DNA of 64,000 nt from Streptomyces hokutonensis (GCF_000376565.1 NZ_BARG01000011.1:54920-118919); one strand, 5' to 3'. Shown: positions 28,256-40,846, numbered from the stretch's first letter. Made by a program: numbers and translations. The notes: generated by a model from the sequence alone, not told the origin.

Positions 28256-30927
28256 TGGAGTCGGCTGAAATCCGCCGCCGCTGGCTGAGCTTCTACGAGG
28301 AGCGCGGCCACACCGTTGTCCCCTCGGCGTCGCTCATCGCGGACGACCCGACTCTGCTCCTGGTCCCCGCCGGCATGGTCCCCTTCAAGCCGTACTTCCT
28401 CGGCGAGGTCAAGCCGCCGTGGCCGCGCGCCACCAGCGTGCAGAAGTGCGTGCGCACGCCGGACATCGAAGAGGTCGGCAAGACCACCCGGCACGGCACG
28501 TTCTTCCAGATGTGCGGCAACTTCTCCTTCGGCGACTACTTCAAGGAAGGCGCCATCACCTACGCCTGGGAGCTGCTGACCTCGCCCCAGGACAAGGGCG
28601 GTTACGGCCTCGACCCCGAGCGGCTGTGGATCACGGTCTACCTCGACGACGACGAGGCCGAGACCATCTGGCGTGACAAGATCGGCGTCCCGGCCGAACG
28701 CATCCAGCGCCTGGGCAAGAAGGACAACTACTGGTCGATGGGCGTCCCCGGACCCTGCGGCCCGTGCTCCGAGATCAACTACGACCGCGGCCCCGAGTTC
28801 GGCGTCGAGGGTGGCCCGGCCGTCAACGACGAGCGGTACGTGGAGATCTGGAACCTGGTCTTCATGCAGTACGAGCGCGGCGAGGGCATCGGCAAGGAGG
28901 ACTTCGAGATCCTCGGCGAGCTGCCCAGCAAGAACATCGACACGGGCCTCGGTCTGGAACGCCTCGCGATGATCCTGCAGGGCGTGCAGAACATGTACGA
29001 GATCGACACCTCGATGGCCGTCATCAAGAAGGCCACCGAGCTGACCGGCGTCGAGTACGGCGACTCGCACGAGTCCGACGTCTCCCTGCGCGTGGTCACC
29101 GACCACATGCGTACGTCGGTGATGCTCATCGGCGACGGCGTGACCCCCGGCAACGAGGGCCGCGGCTATGTCCTGCGCCGGATCATGCGCCGCGCCATCC
29201 GCAACATGCGACTGCTCGGCGCCACCGGCCTGGTCGTCAAGGACCTCATCGACACGGTCATCGCGATGATGGGCCAGCAGTACCCGGAGCTCGTCACCGA
29301 CCGCCAGCGCATCGAGACCGTGGCCCTCGCCGAGGAGGCCGCCTTCGTGAAGACGCTGAAGGCCGGCACCAACATCCTCGACACCGCCATCTCCGACACG
29401 AAGGAGAGCGGCGGCAAGGTCCTCGCCGGCGACAAGGCGTTCCTGCTCCACGACACCTGGGGCTTCCCGATCGACCTCACCCTCGAAATGGCCGCCGAAC
29501 AGGGCCTTTCCGTGGACGAGGACGGCTTCCGGCGCCTGATGAAGCAGCAGCGCGACCAGGCCAAGGCCGACGCCCAGGCCAAGAAGACCGGCCACGCCGG
29601 CGTCGGCGCCTACCGTGCGATCGCCGACCAGGCCGGCGAGACCGACTTCATCGGCTACTCGGACACCGTGGGCGAGTCCACCGTCGTCGGCATCCTCGTC
29701 GACGGCGTCTCCTCCCCGGCCGCCACCGAGGGCGACGAGGTCGAGATCGTCCTCGACCGCACCCCCTTCTACGCCGAGGGCGGCGGCCAGATCGGCGACA
29801 CCGGCCGCATCAAGGTCGAGTCCGGCGCGGTGATCGAGATCCGCGACTGCCAGAAGCCGGTCCCCGGGGTCTACGTCCACAAGGGCGTCGTCCAGTTCGG
29901 CGAGGTCACCGTCGGCGCCAAGGCCGAGGCCTCGATCGACGTCCGCCGCCGTACCGCCATCGCCCGCGCCCACTCGGCCACCCACCTCACCCACCAGGCG
30001 CTGCGCGACGCCCTCGGTCCGACGGCCGCGCAGGCCGGTTCCGAGAACCAGCCGGGCCGCTTCCGCTTCGACTTCGGTTCGCCGTCCGCGGTTCCCACCG
30101 CCGTGATGACCGACGTCGAGCAGAAGATCAACGAGGTGCTCGCCCGCGACCTGGACGTGCACGCCGAGATCCTCAGCCTCGACGAGGCCAAGAAGCAGGG
30201 CGCCATCGCCGAGTTCGGCGAGAAGTACGGCGAGCGGGTCCGCGTCGTCACCATCGGCGACTTCTCCAAGGAGCTGTGCGGCGGCACCCACGTCCACAAC
30301 ACCTCCCAGCTGGGCCTGGTGAAGCTGCTCGGCGAGTCGTCGATCGGCTCCGGAGTCCGCCGTATCGAAGCGCTCGTCGGTGTGGACGCGTACAACTTCC
30401 TCGCCCGGGAGCACACGGTCGTCGCCCAGCTCCAGGAGCTGATGAAGGGACGCCCGGAGGAGCTTCCGGAGAAGGTCTCCGCCATGCTCGGCAAGCTGAA
30501 GGACGCCGAGAAGGAGATCGAGAAGTTCCGCGCCGAGAAGGTGCTCCAGGCCGCCGCCGGTCTCGTCGAGTCCGCCAAGGACGTGCACGGCATCGCCGTA
30601 GTCACCGGCCAGGTCCCGGACGGCACCACCCCGGACGACCTGCGCAAGCTGGTCCTCGACGTGCGCGGCCGCATCCAGGGCGGACGGGCCGCCGTCGTAG
30701 CCCTGTTCACGGTCAACAACGGCAAGCCGCTGACCGTCATCGCCACCAACGAGGCCGCCCGCGAGCGCGGTCTCAAGGCCGGTGACCTGGTCCGCGCCGC
30801 CGCCAAGACCCTCGGCGGCGGCGGTGGCGGCAAGCCGGACGTCGCCCAGGGCGGCGGTCAGAACCCGGCCGCCGTCGGCGAGGCCGTCGACGCCGTCGAA
30901 CGCCTCGTCGCCGACACGGCGAAGTAA
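28255..30927 (+). CDS. alaS: Alanyl-tRNA synthetase
   Basis: AlaRS charges tRNA-Ala and edits mischarged Ser and Gly. The 890-residue protein begins [27 protein letters not shown] and contains the class II core ([38 protein letters not shown]), the linker, and the editing domain with its zinc ligands in [11 protein letters not shown] (about 572-582) and CGGTHVHN (about 675). The C-terminal C-Ala domain ends with a glycine-rich [18 protein letters not shown]. The length is normal for actinobacteria. Confidence 0.97.
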   Translation: MESAEIRRRWLSFYEERGHTVVPSASLIADDPTLLLVPAGMVPFKPYFLGEVKPPWPRATSVQKCVRTPDIEEVGKTTRHGTFFQMCGNFSFGDYFKEGAITYAWELLTSPQDKGGYGLDPERLWITVYLDDDEAETIWRDKIGVPAERIQRLGKKDNYWSMGVPGPCGPCSEINYDRGPEFGVEGGPAVNDERYVEIWNLVFMQYERGEGIGKEDFEILGELPSKNIDTGLGLERLAMILQGVQNMYEIDTSMAVIKKATELTGVEYGDSHESDVSLRVVTDHMRTSVMLIGDGVTPGNEGRGYVLRRIMRRAIRNMRLLGATGLVVKDLIDTVIAMMGQQYPELVTDRQRIETVALAEEAAFVKTLKAGTNILDTAISDTKESGGKVLAGDKAFLLHDTWGFPIDLTLEMAAEQGLSVDEDGFRRLMKQQRDQAKADAQAKKTGHAGVGAYRAIADQAGETDFIGYSDTVGESTVVGILVDGVSSPAATEGDEVEIVLDRTPFYAEGGGQIGDTGRIKVESGAVIEIRDCQKPVPGVYVHKGVVQFGEVTVGAKAEASIDVRRRTAIARAHSATHLTHQALRDALGPTAAQAGSENQPGRFRFDFGSPSAVPTAVMTDVEQKINEVLARDLDVHAEILSLDEAKKQGAIAEFGEKYGERVRVVTIGDFSKELCGGTHVHNTSQLGLVKLLGESSIGSGVRRIEALVGVDAYNFLAREHTVVAQLQELMKGRPEELPEKVSAMLGKLKDAEKEIEKFRAEKVLQAAAGLVESAKDVHGIAVVTGQVPDGTTPDDLRKLVLDVRGRIQGGRAAVVALFTVNNGKPLTVIATNEAARERGLKAGDLVRAAAKTLGGGGGGKPDVAQGGGQNPAAVGEAVDAVERLVADTAK

Positions 30928-30942
30928 GAAGCGGCCGAAAAT

Positions 30943-31407
30943 ATGAGAAGAGGACGTCGGCTCGCGCTCGACGTCGGGGACGCCCGCATCGGGGTCGCCT
31001 CGTGCGACCCCGACGGGATCCTCGCCACTCCCGTCGAGACGGTCCCCGGCCGCGACATCCCGGCGGCCCACCGCCGGCTGAGGCAGCTCGTCGAGGAGTA
31101 CGAACCGGTCGAAGTCGTCGTCGGCCTCCCCCGCTCCCTCAAGGGCGGCGAGGGACCGGCCGCCATGAAGGTCCGGGCCTTCGCCCAGGAGCTGGCCAGG
31201 GGCATCGCCCCGGTACCGGTCAGACTGTTGGACGAACGGATGACCACAGTGACGGCCAGTCAGGGACTGCGCGCCTCGGGCGTCACGTCCAAGAAGGGCC
31301 GCTCGGTCATCGACCAGGCAGCCGCTGTGATCATCCTCCAGCAGGCGTTGGAATCCGAACGGGTGTCAGGTAAACCACCCGGCGAGGGCGTCGAAGTGGT
31401 CATCTGA
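30943..31407 (+). CDS. ruvX: RuvX/YqgF family nuclease
   Basis: A 154-residue RNase H-fold protein: LALDVGDARIGVASCDPDG with the first catalytic Asp, VEVVVGLPRSLKGGEGPA, LLDERMTT with the catalytic Glu, and VIDQAAAVIILQQAL with the final Asp. YqgF/RuvX matures the 5' end of pre-16S rRNA in E. coli and was predicted as a Holliday junction resolvase. ATG 30943 has only a weak ribosome binding site and lies 15 bases after alaS, so it relies on the alaS message. Confidence 0.93.
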   Translation: MRRGRRLALDVGDARIGVASCDPDGILATPVETVPGRDIPAAHRRLRQLVEEYEPVEVVVGLPRSLKGGEGPAAMKVRAFAQELARGIAPVPVRLLDERMTTVTASQGLRASGVTSKKGRSVIDQAAAVIILQQALESERVSGKPPGEGVEVVI

Positions 31408-31529
31408 TCGCGATACGGTAACGTTCCGCGCGATGCGATGGTGTTCGAACAGCCATGGCACAGCAAGAGGCGGGACGGGAGCCGGAGCCCCAAGCGCCGC
31501 GACCGCCGCCTCGCGGCTCTAGGGGATCG

Positions 31530-33293
31530 ATGACTGAGTATGGCCGGGGCCCAGGCTCCGAACCGTGGCATCCGGAGGACCCGTTGTTCGGGGACATCGG
31601 ATGGGAAGGCCAGCAGGCCCACGTGGGCCAGCAGTCTTCGTACGACGGCCAGCAGCAGCACTATCCGGAACAGCCGCAGCAGCCGCAGCAGTACGGCGAC
31701 TGGGGTCACGGCCAGCAGGCCGACTACGGTCAGGCGCAGCAGCAGTACCAGGTCTACGACGAACAGGGCCACCCGCAGTACCCGGATCAGCACCAGCAGT
31801 ACGGCGACCAGCAGCAGTACAACGACCAGCAGCAGTACGCCGATCAGAGTCATCAGCAGTACGCCGGTCAGCAGCAGCAGTACCAGCAGGGTGGCTGGGA
31901 CGGTATGGGCACGCATGCCCAGGTCCCCTACGCGGCCGACCCGGGCGACCCGTACGGACAACAGGCCGCCGCCTACGGCGAACAGCAGCCCGATCTCTAC
32001 GGCACGCCCGACGCGTTCCCGCCGCCGGAGCCGCCCGGCAAGCGCCGCACGGAACCCGAACCGGAGCAGGTCGACTGGGACCCGGGACCCGATGAAGGCG
32101 AACACGCGTTCTTCGCGGGTGGCGGCGACGACGAGGACGAGGCCGACGACGAGCCGGAGGACGGCCGCCGACGCGGCAAGGGCGGCAAGGGCAAGGGCAA
32201 AGGCGGCAAGGAGAAGAAGCGCCGCAACGGCTGCGCCTGCCTGGTCGTCGTCCTGGTGTTCGGCGGCGGCCTGGCCGGCGTCGGCTATTTCGGCTGGCAC
32301 TTCTACCAGAACCGTTTCGGCTCGGCGCCCGACTACGCGGGCGACGGCACCGGTTCGGTCAGCGTCACCATCCCCAAGGGCGCCTTCGGCTCGGACATCG
32401 GACAGAAGCTGAAAGAGGCGGGCGTCGTCAAGAGCGTCGACGCGTTCGTCGCCGCCCAGTCGCAGAATCCCGACGGGAAGAAGATCCAGGCGGGCGTCTT
32501 TCTCCTGAAGAAAGAGATGTCCGCCGCGGCCGCCGTCAAGCTGATGCTCGACCCCAAGAGCCAGGACAATCTGATCGTCGCCCCCGGCTGGCGAAACGCT
32601 CAGGTCTACGCGGCGATCGACAAGAAACTCCAGATTTCCAGCGGTACCACCAAGGCCATCGCCAAGAAGGAATTCAAGAGCTTCGGACTGCCCGACTGGG
32701 CGAACGACAACTCGAACATCAAGGACCCGCTGGAGGGCTTCCTCTACCCGGGAACCTATGGCGCCGCCAAGGGCATGAAACCCGAAACGGTCCTCAAACA
32801 GATGGTCGCGCAGGCCAACGACAATTACGACGCGATCGACCTCTCGGCGAAGGCCAAGGCGCTCAAGCTGGACAGTCCGCTGCAGGTCATCACGGTCGCG
32901 AGCCTCGTCCAGGCCGAGGGCAAGACGCACGAGGACTTCCGGAAGATGGCCGAAGTCGTCTACAACCGGCTCAAGGCCACGAACACCGAGACCAACCGTT
33001 ACCTGCAATTCGACTCGACCTTCAATTACCTGAAGGGTCAGAGCAACATCCGTATCAGCGAGTCCGAGATCAACAGCAACAAGGACCCGTACAACACCTA
33101 CACCCAAAAGGGCCTGCCGCCCGGACCGATCGACAACCCCGGTGCCGAGGCTCTGGCGGCGGCGCTGAATCCGACCCACGACGGCTGGATCTACTTCGTG
33201 GCGACCGACGGTCAGAACAAGACCGAATTCGCCAAGACGTACGCCGAATTCCAGTCACTCAAGGACAAGTTCAATGCCACCACGGGCAACTGA
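31530..33293 (+). CDS. mltG: Endolytic murein transglycosylase MltG with Q/Y-rich cytoplasmic N-terminus
   Basis: MltG cleaves nascent peptidoglycan glycan strands at the membrane. The 587-residue protein starts at ATG 31530 (MTEYGRGPGSEPWHPEDPL); ATG 31455 in frame is an alternative that adds 25 residues. Residues about 30-145 are a Gln/Tyr/Gly low-complexity region of QQQYG- and QQYADQ-type repeats, followed by an acidic stretch, a basic patch (KGGKGKGKGGKEKKRRNG) and a single transmembrane helix (VVVLVFGGGLAGVGYF). The extracellular part has the YceG/LytG fold with the catalytic Glu in VASLVQAEGKTHEDF and the GLPPGPIDNPG motif. The stop overlaps aroE by 20 bases. Confidence 0.93.
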   Translation: MTEYGRGPGSEPWHPEDPLFGDIGWEGQQAHVGQQSSYDGQQQHYPEQPQQPQQYGDWGHGQQADYGQAQQQYQVYDEQGHPQYPDQHQQYGDQQQYNDQQQYADQSHQQYAGQQQQYQQGGWDGMGTHAQVPYAADPGDPYGQQAAAYGEQQPDLYGTPDAFPPPEPPGKRRTEPEPEQVDWDPGPDEGEHAFFAGGGDDEDEADDEPEDGRRRGKGGKGKGKGGKEKKRRNGCACLVVVLVFGGGLAGVGYFGWHFYQNRFGSAPDYAGDGTGSVSVTIPKGAFGSDIGQKLKEAGVVKSVDAFVAAQSQNPDGKKIQAGVFLLKKEMSAAAAVKLMLDPKSQDNLIVAPGWRNAQVYAAIDKKLQISSGTTKAIAKKEFKSFGLPDWANDNSNIKDPLEGFLYPGTYGAAKGMKPETVLKQMVAQANDNYDAIDLSAKAKALKLDSPLQVITVASLVQAEGKTHEDFRKMAEVVYNRLKATNTETNRYLQFDSTFNYLKGQSNIRISESEINSNKDPYNTYTQKGLPPGPIDNPGAEALAAALNPTHDGWIYFVATDGQNKTEFAKTYAEFQSLKDKFNATTGN

Positions 33294-34113
33294 CGCCCGC
33301 CGGGCCGCCGTGCTCGGTTCACCCATCGCCCACTCCCTCTCCCCGGTGCTGCATCGCGCGGCATACGGGGAGCTGGGCCTCGACGGCTGGTCCTACGACC
33401 GCTTCGACGTCGACGAGGCCGGTCTGCCGGGGTTCTTCGAGGACCTCGGGCCGGAGTGGGCGGGGCTGTCCCTGACGATGCCGCTGAAGCGGGCCGTCAT
33501 ACCGCTGCTCGACGAGATCAGCGAGACAGCGGCGTCTGTGGACGCGGTCAACACGGTCGTGTTCACCGAGGACGGCCGCAGTGTCGGCGACAACACCGAC
33601 ATCCCCGGCATGGTCGCCGCCCTCCGCGAACACGGCATCGAACAGGTCGACTCGGCCGCGATCCTCGGCGCCGGCGCCACGGCGTCCTCCGCCCTCGCCG
33701 CCCTCGCCCGGATCTGCACCGGCGAGGTCGTCGCCTACGTCCGCAGCGAGGCCCGCGCCGCCGAGATGCGTCAATGGGGCGAGCGGCTCGACGTGGAGCT
33801 CCGTACGGCGGACTGGGCCGACGCGGCGGAAGGCCTGCGCGCCCCCCTGGTCTTCGCGACCACCCCGGCCGGCACCACGGACGCCCTCTCCTCCCTCGTA
33901 CCGGAGCGCCCCGCCACCCTCTTCGACGTCCTCTACGACCCCTGGCCCACCGACCTCGCGGCCCGCTGGTCCGGCTACGGCGGCGCGGTCGTCAGCGGCC
34001 TCGACCTCCTGGTCCACCAGGCCGTACTCCAGGTGGAACAGATGACCGGCCACCGGCCGGCCCCCGTCGACGCGATGCGCAGAGCGGGCGAGAAGGCCCT
34101 GGCCAACCGCTGA
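33274..34113 (+). CDS. aroE: Shikimate dehydrogenase
   Basis: AroE reduces 3-dehydroshikimate to shikimate with NADPH. The 279-residue protein starts at ATG 33274 inside the mltG end. It has VLGSPIAHSLSPVLHRAAY, the SLTMPLK motif with catalytic Lys, VDAVNTVVF, DNTDIPGMVAAL, and the nucleotide-binding AILGAGATASSALAAL. The C-terminal VSGLDLLVHQAVLQVEQMTG is standard. It is separated from aroC by about 490 non-coding bases, so the aro genes are not a single operon here. Confidence 0.96.
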   Translation: MPPRATDARRAAVLGSPIAHSLSPVLHRAAYGELGLDGWSYDRFDVDEAGLPGFFEDLGPEWAGLSLTMPLKRAVIPLLDEISETAASVDAVNTVVFTEDGRSVGDNTDIPGMVAALREHGIEQVDSAAILGAGATASSALAALARICTGEVVAYVRSEARAAEMRQWGERLDVELRTADWADAAEGLRAPLVFATTPAGTTDALSSLVPERPATLFDVLYDPWPTDLAARWSGYGGAVVSGLDLLVHQAVLQVEQMTGHRPAPVDAMRRAGEKALANR

Positions 34114-34607
34114 GGCGGGCGCGTTCGCACGGGGGAGACGAAGCGGCCCGACCTGCCGGCCGCAGAGCACCAGGCGCCGGCCGACTGCGGAGCCCGGCGG
34201 AGCAGCCATGGGGGCGCGGATCCACTGCGGCCTCGCGGGTCGGCGAGCGCGGCGGCTGGTCGTCCGCGCGGGTGGGGTCGTAAGGGGAGCTGAAGTGGTC
34301 CGCCCTGTTGGTCGGAGGTGCGTCGTCCGCCGAGCCCGGCGGAGTGCCCATGGGGGCGCTCTGGTGCGCCTGGCCTCGCGGGTCGCGAGAAGGTGTCTGC
34401 GGACTGCCGACGCGGGCTCCGTAGCGGCTGCCGGTATCTGACCTCGGCCGTTCGGCGTCCGCTCTCTGGACCGTCGGCCAGGTCCGTGTGCCGAACGTGG
34501 GAGGATCGGGGACGGCGGGCCAGGGCCGCGCACCCGGTCACGCCGACGCCGTACGCGAGGACACGCGTACGCAGGGCAGTACCAGGGCGCGAGCATGAGG
34601 AGCACCG
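34114..34607. other. 494-base gap between aroE and aroC with no supported gene
   Basis: No open frame on either strand looks coding: frames that cross it are continuations of shadow frames and lack a ribosome binding site. The gap holds two imperfect direct copies of a repeat (34191-34247 and 34333-34389). The aroC promoter and a GAGGAG ribosome binding site lie at the right edge. In several actinobacteria a prepilin-peptidase gene sits here; no trace of it is recognisable. Confidence 0.6.
34191..34389. repeat. Imperfect 57-base direct repeat, two copies
   Basis: Copy 1 at 34191-34247 and copy 2 at 34333-34389 share AGCCCGGCGGAG, then CCATGGGGGCGC after three variable bases, and at the same distance CCTCGCGGGTC followed by GCGAG. 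Copy starts are 142 bases apart. The middles differ, so only the ends are conserved. Function unknown. Confidence 0.6.
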
Positions 34608-37395
<2,788 letters not shown>

Positions 37396-37451
37396 GTCCC
37401 GCCGAGCCCCATCCACCCGATTTGCCTTGCGGGGATGGGCACTTCGGCCCC

Positions 37452-37483
37452 TCCCCGGCCGTTCACCAAATGGCGGCCGGGGA
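37452..37483. terminator. Hairpin terminator after aroB
   Basis: Perfect 10-bp arms TCCCCGGCCG / CGGCCGGGGA with a 12-base loop, 56 bases after the aroB stop. Confidence 0.65.
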
Positions 37484-37557
37484 AGGTACCGTTCGGTAGG
37501 GAGCGGGGGTTTCGGGCCCGCTGCCAGCGCCAATTGCCTGCTGCGAGCGAGCTGGAG

Positions 37558-37641
37558 GGGCGTGCCGGTGCCGAGACCGTGATCGCGCGGAGGCCCGAAG
37601 GGGCGAGCACGATCGCGGCCTCGGCACCGGCTTCAGCGCCC
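37558..37641 (+). ncRNA. Structured leader upstream of the P-loop protein gene
   Basis: Arms GCCGGTGCCGAG (37564-37575) and CTCGGCACCGGC (37620-37631) form a perfect 12-bp stem. Outside it GGGCG (37558-37562) pairs with CGCCC (37637-37641); inside it CCGTGATCG pairs with CGATCGCGG through one wobble. The structure ends 28 bases before the ATG at 37670, so it is in the 5' UTR. It does not resemble a known riboswitch class that I recognise. Confidence 0.5.
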
Positions 37642-37669
37642 TGGAGGTGAGCGAGCCAGAAAAGACGAG

Positions 37670-38497
37670 ATGGAGTGGCACCGGATGCAGCACGCAGTGG
37701 GGTCTCCGCTGCCGCCGCCCCACCAGCCGGGGCAGGGACCGGCCGCCGGTTGGATGCCGACGGGACAGCACCCGGGCCCGCAGCATCCGGGTTCGGTGCC
37801 CCCACCGCCGGCGGCCCCGCCGATGCCGTACACGATCCCGCGCCATGTGCCGGACACCACCGGCCATGTCCAACTGCCGCCCGGCGGCCCCGTGGCCATG
37901 CCGAGTGCGCCCCCCGCGCAGGCCGCTCCCGACCCGACCTCCACCACCCTCGCGGTGCTGCTCATCGGTCCCGCCGGCGCCGGCAAGACGAGCGTCGCCA
38001 AGTACTGGGCCGACCACCGCCGGGTCCCCACCGCCCACATCAGCCTCGACGACGTCCGCGAATGGGTCCGCTCCGGTTTCGCCGACCCCCAGTCCGGCTG
38101 GAACGACCACTCCGAGGCGCAGTACCGCCTGGCCCGCCGTACCTGCGGCTTCGCCGCCCGCAACTTCCTCGCCAACGGCATCTCCTGCATCCTCGACGAC
38201 GCCGTCTTCCCCGACCGCCCGGTCGTCGGCCTCGGCGGCTGGAAGCGTCATGTCGGCCCCGGCCTCCTCCCCGTCGTCCTCCTCCCGGGCCTCGAAATAG
38301 TCCTCGAGCGCAACGCGAAGCGCTCCGGCAACCGCCGCCTCACCGACGAGGAGGTCGCCCGCATCCACGGCCGCATGGCGGGCTGGTACGGCTCCGGCCT
38401 CCCGATCATCGACAACTCCCAGATGGATGTACAGCAGACGGCCCAGGTACTCAACGACGTGCTCGCGCGCTCCATAGCGAGCCCGCCGAGCTGGTAA
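37670..38497 (+). CDS. P-loop ATPase/kinase-like protein with Pro/Gly-rich N-terminus
   Basis: A 275-residue protein. Residues 1-90 are low-complexity Pro/Gly/His/Gln. The C-terminal half is a P-loop domain: LLIGPAGAGKTSVAKYWAD (Walker A at about residues 97-110), HISLDDVREWVRSG, NGISCILDDAVFPDRP, then an Arg-rich lid (LERNAKRSGNRRLTDEEVARIHGRMAGWY). This is the zeta-toxin/AAA_33-like small-molecule kinase group; the substrate is unknown and no antitoxin is beside it. The start is ATG 37670, with ATG 37685 possible. It matches the conserved hypothetical between aroB and the PepQ-like gene in Streptomyces. Confidence 0.75.
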   Translation: MEWHRMQHAVGSPLPPPHQPGQGPAAGWMPTGQHPGPQHPGSVPPPPAAPPMPYTIPRHVPDTTGHVQLPPGGPVAMPSAPPAQAAPDPTSTTLAVLLIGPAGAGKTSVAKYWADHRRVPTAHISLDDVREWVRSGFADPQSGWNDHSEAQYRLARRTCGFAARNFLANGISCILDDAVFPDRPVVGLGGWKRHVGPGLLPVVLLPGLEIVLERNAKRSGNRRLTDEEVARIHGRMAGWYGSGLPIIDNSQMDVQQTAQVLNDVLARSIASPPSW

Positions 38498-38518
38498 CGA
38501 ACGTGACTTGCGGCTTTT

Positions 38519-38589
38519 AGGGGCGCGGGGCTGTATCAATATGCGGCTCCGCCGCGTGGGCGCGACCAGCCCCCACCGGCCCGCAGCCG
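38519..38589. repeat. Common Streptomyces intergenic repeat
   Basis: AGGGGCGCGGGGCTGTATCA, then ATGCGGCTCCGCCGCGTGGG and CGCGACCAGCC: a full-length copy of the widespread Streptomyces repeat whose shorter relative is at 11019. It contains a GCGGCTCCGCCGC hairpin and may terminate the upstream gene. Confidence 0.6.
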
Positions 38590-38662
38590 AAACTCAGGGC
38601 CCGTCCCCCGAACGGCACCCTCCCAACCAGCACAATCCAGCCACCGCTCCTACGCTCATCTC

Positions 38663-39769
38663 ATGTCAGAGGTCTACGCAGCCCGCAGAGCCAGGCTGAG
38701 GGAACGAGCCCAAGCCGGCGGCAGTCAATCCGCCCTGGTGACCAGCCCGGCCAACGTGCGCTACTTGGCCGGCCCCGCCCCGCAGGACACCGTCCTGCTG
38801 CTGGGCAAGCGCGAGGACATGCTGGTCTGCGCGAGCCCATTGGACGAGCGTCCAGCAGAGGGCCGCCCCGACGAAACCCTCCGCATCCACACCCTCCCGA
38901 GCCCCGGCGGCGACCCCGCCGTAGCCGCCGCGGACCTCGCGTCGGCGACCGGCGCCGAATCCATGGCCGTGGAAGAACACCACCTCACCGTGACCCGCCA
39001 CCGAGCCCTCCGCTCGGTCGCCCCCACGCTCCGCCTCACCGACATCGGCGGCGCGGCGGAACAGCTGCGGGTCATCAAGGACGAGGAGGAGATCTCCTGT
39101 CTGAGAATCGCCGCCGAGATCGCCGACCAGGCGCTCGGCGAGCTGCTGGAGTCGATCCTCGTCGGCCGTACCGAACGCCATCTCGCCCTCGAGCTGGAGC
39201 GACGGCTCGTCGACCACGGCGCCGACGGCCCCGCCTTCGCCACGTCCGTCGCGACCGGCCCGCACTCCGGCCGACGCGGTCACCGGCCGACCGACCGCCG
39301 GGTGGAGGAAGGAGATTTCCTCTCCGTCTGCCTCGGCGCCACCTACCGCGGCTACCGCTGTGAGATCGGCCGTACGTTCGTCATCGGCACCTCGCCCGCC
39401 GACTGGCAGATCGAGCTGTACGACCTCGTCTTCGCCGCCCAGCGCGCCGCACGGGAGTCCCTGAGCCCGGGCGCCGCCTACCGCGATGTGGACCGCGCGG
39501 CACGTCAGGTGCTGGACTCCGCGGGGTACTCGGAGGGCCTCGCACCCCTCACCGGCCACGGTGTCGGACTCGAAATCGACGAGGACCCGCAGCTGGCCCC
39601 CGCGGCCATGGGTAAACTGGACGCTTGCGTGCCGGTCACCGTCGAACCGGGGGTCCACCTCCCGGGCCGGGGCGGTGTCCGGATCGATGACACGCTCGTC
39701 GTACGCCCTGAGGCGGACGGCGGACCCGAGCTACTCACCATCACGACCAAGGAACTGCTCGCGCTGTAG
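38663..39769 (+). CDS. M24-family (aminopeptidase P/prolidase-like) protein with altered metal ligands
   Basis: A 368-residue creatinase/M24 fold protein placed before efp, where Streptomyces has an annotated Xaa-Pro peptidase. Against the five ligands of E. coli aminopeptidase P (Asp, Asp, His, Glu, Glu) the equivalent residues are C223 (in LSVCLGA), E234 (in RCEIGRT), H299 (in TGHGVGLE), E328 (in VTVEPGV) and D342 (in VRIDDTL): three of five are changed. The proton-shuttle His is D306. The spacing of 11 between the first two is kept, so the alignment is firm. It may bind a different metal, be inactive, or have another role. The start is ATG 38663. Confidence 0.8.
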   Translation: MSEVYAARRARLRERAQAGGSQSALVTSPANVRYLAGPAPQDTVLLLGKREDMLVCASPLDERPAEGRPDETLRIHTLPSPGGDPAVAAADLASATGAESMAVEEHHLTVTRHRALRSVAPTLRLTDIGGAAEQLRVIKDEEEISCLRIAAEIADQALGELLESILVGRTERHLALELERRLVDHGADGPAFATSVATGPHSGRRGHRPTDRRVEEGDFLSVCLGATYRGYRCEIGRTFVIGTSPADWQIELYDLVFAAQRAARESLSPGAAYRDVDRAARQVLDSAGYSEGLAPLTGHGVGLEIDEDPQLAPAAMGKLDACVPVTVEPGVHLPGRGGVRIDDTLVVRPEADGGPELLTITTKELLAL

Positions 39770-39830
39770 CTTTTTCGAGCTGTGCGCGTGCCCCGGGGTC
39801 GTCCACGTCAGTCCAGGAGATTCCGCAACC

Positions 39831-40397
39831 GTGGCTTCCACGAACGACCTCAAGAACGGCCTGGTGCTCAAGCTCGAAGGCGGCCAGCTCTGGTCCGTCG
39901 TCGAGTTCCAGCACGTCAAGCCCGGCAAGGGCCCTGCCTTCGTGCGCACCAAGCTCAAGAACGTGCTCTCCGGCAAGGTCGTCGACAAGACGTTCAACGC
40001 CGGCGTCAAGGTCGAGACGGCCACTGTCGACAAGCGCGACATGCAGTTCTCGTACATGGACGGCGAGTACTTCGTCTTCATGGACATGGAGACCTACGAC
40101 CAGCTCATGGTCGACCGCAAGGCCGTCGGCGACGCCGCCAACTTCCTGATCGAGGGCTTCACGGCCACGGTCGCGCAGCACGAGGGCGAGGTGCTCTTCG
40201 TCGAGCTGCCCGCCGCCGTCGAGCTGACGATCCAGGAGACCGAGCCCGGCGTCCAGGGCGACCGCTCCACCGGTGGCACCAAGCCGGCCACCCTGGAGAC
40301 CGGCTACCAGATCCAGGTCCCGCTCTTCATCACCACCGGTGAGAAGATCAAGGTCGACACCCGTTCGAGCGACTACCTCGGCCGGGTGAACAGCTAA
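39831..40397 (+). CDS. efp: Translation elongation factor P
   Basis: EF-P relieves ribosome stalling at polyproline. The 188-residue protein starts at GTG 39831 after AGGAGATTCCGCAACC and has three OB domains: [21 protein letters not shown], the tip loop [10 protein letters not shown] with an unmodified-type Lys, [14 protein letters not shown], and the C-terminal [25 protein letters not shown]. Several window genes have Pro-rich stretches that may depend on it. nusB starts 2 bases after the stop. Confidence 0.97.
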   Translation: MASTNDLKNGLVLKLEGGQLWSVVEFQHVKPGKGPAFVRTKLKNVLSGKVVDKTFNAGVKVETATVDKRDMQFSYMDGEYFVFMDMETYDQLMVDRKAVGDAANFLIEGFTATVAQHEGEVLFVELPAAVELTIQETEPGVQGDRSTGGTKPATLETGYQIQVPLFITTGEKIKVDTRSSDYLGRVNS

Positions 40398-40399
40398 CC

Positions 40400-40834
40400 G
40401 TGGCTGCCCGCAATACGGCCCGCAAGCGCGCCTTCCAGATCCTCTTCGAGGGCGACCAGCGCGGAGTCGGCGTCCAGACCGTTCTCGCGGACTGGATCCG
40501 TCTCTCCCGGGACGACACCCGGCAGCCGCCGGTCAGCGAGTACACGATGGAGCTGGTCGAGGGGTACGCGCAGCACGCGCGCCGCATCGACGAGCTGATC
40601 GCGCAGTACTCGGTCGGCTGGACGCTGGACCGCATGCCCGTGGTGGACCGCAACATCCTGCGCCTCGGCGCCTACGAGCTGATCTGGGCCGACGAGACCC
40701 CGGACGCCGTCGTCCTCGACGAGATGGTGCAGCTGGCCAAGGAGTTCTCGACGGACGAGTCGCCCTCGTTCGTGAACGGCCTGCTGGGCCGCTTCAAGGA
40801 CCTGAAGCCCTCGCTGCGCCGGGACGAGGCGTAA
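40400..40834 (+). CDS. nusB: Transcription antitermination factor NusB
   Basis: NusB binds boxA RNA with S10 in rRNA antitermination. The 144-residue all-helical protein starts at GTG 40400 (AARNTARKRAFQILFEGDQRG) and has VEGYAQHARRIDELI, WTLDRMPVVDRNILRLGAYEL and ETPDAVVLDEMVQLAKEFSTDESPSFVNGLLGR. It is directly downstream of efp, the conserved bacterial pairing. Confidence 0.96.
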   Translation: MAARNTARKRAFQILFEGDQRGVGVQTVLADWIRLSRDDTRQPPVSEYTMELVEGYAQHARRIDELIAQYSVGWTLDRMPVVDRNILRLGAYELIWADETPDAVVLDEMVQLAKEFSTDESPSFVNGLLGRFKDLKPSLRRDEA

Positions 40835-40846
40835 GAGGTACGGCAT

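Noticed and set aside
27409..31071. 1220-residue open frame on the minus strand opposite alaS
   Set aside because: It is a shadow of the alaS coding frame in a high-GC genome; it has no ribosome binding site or recognised domain and is rich in Gly/Val/Asp/Leu typical of antisense frames.
34114..34607. Remnant of a prepilin peptidase gene
   Set aside because: No GxGD-type motif or hydrophobic stretch could be recognised in any frame.
37670..38497. Zeta-type toxin of a toxin-antitoxin pair
   Set aside because: The P-loop core is similar, but there is no small antitoxin gene beside it and the neighbours are core genes.
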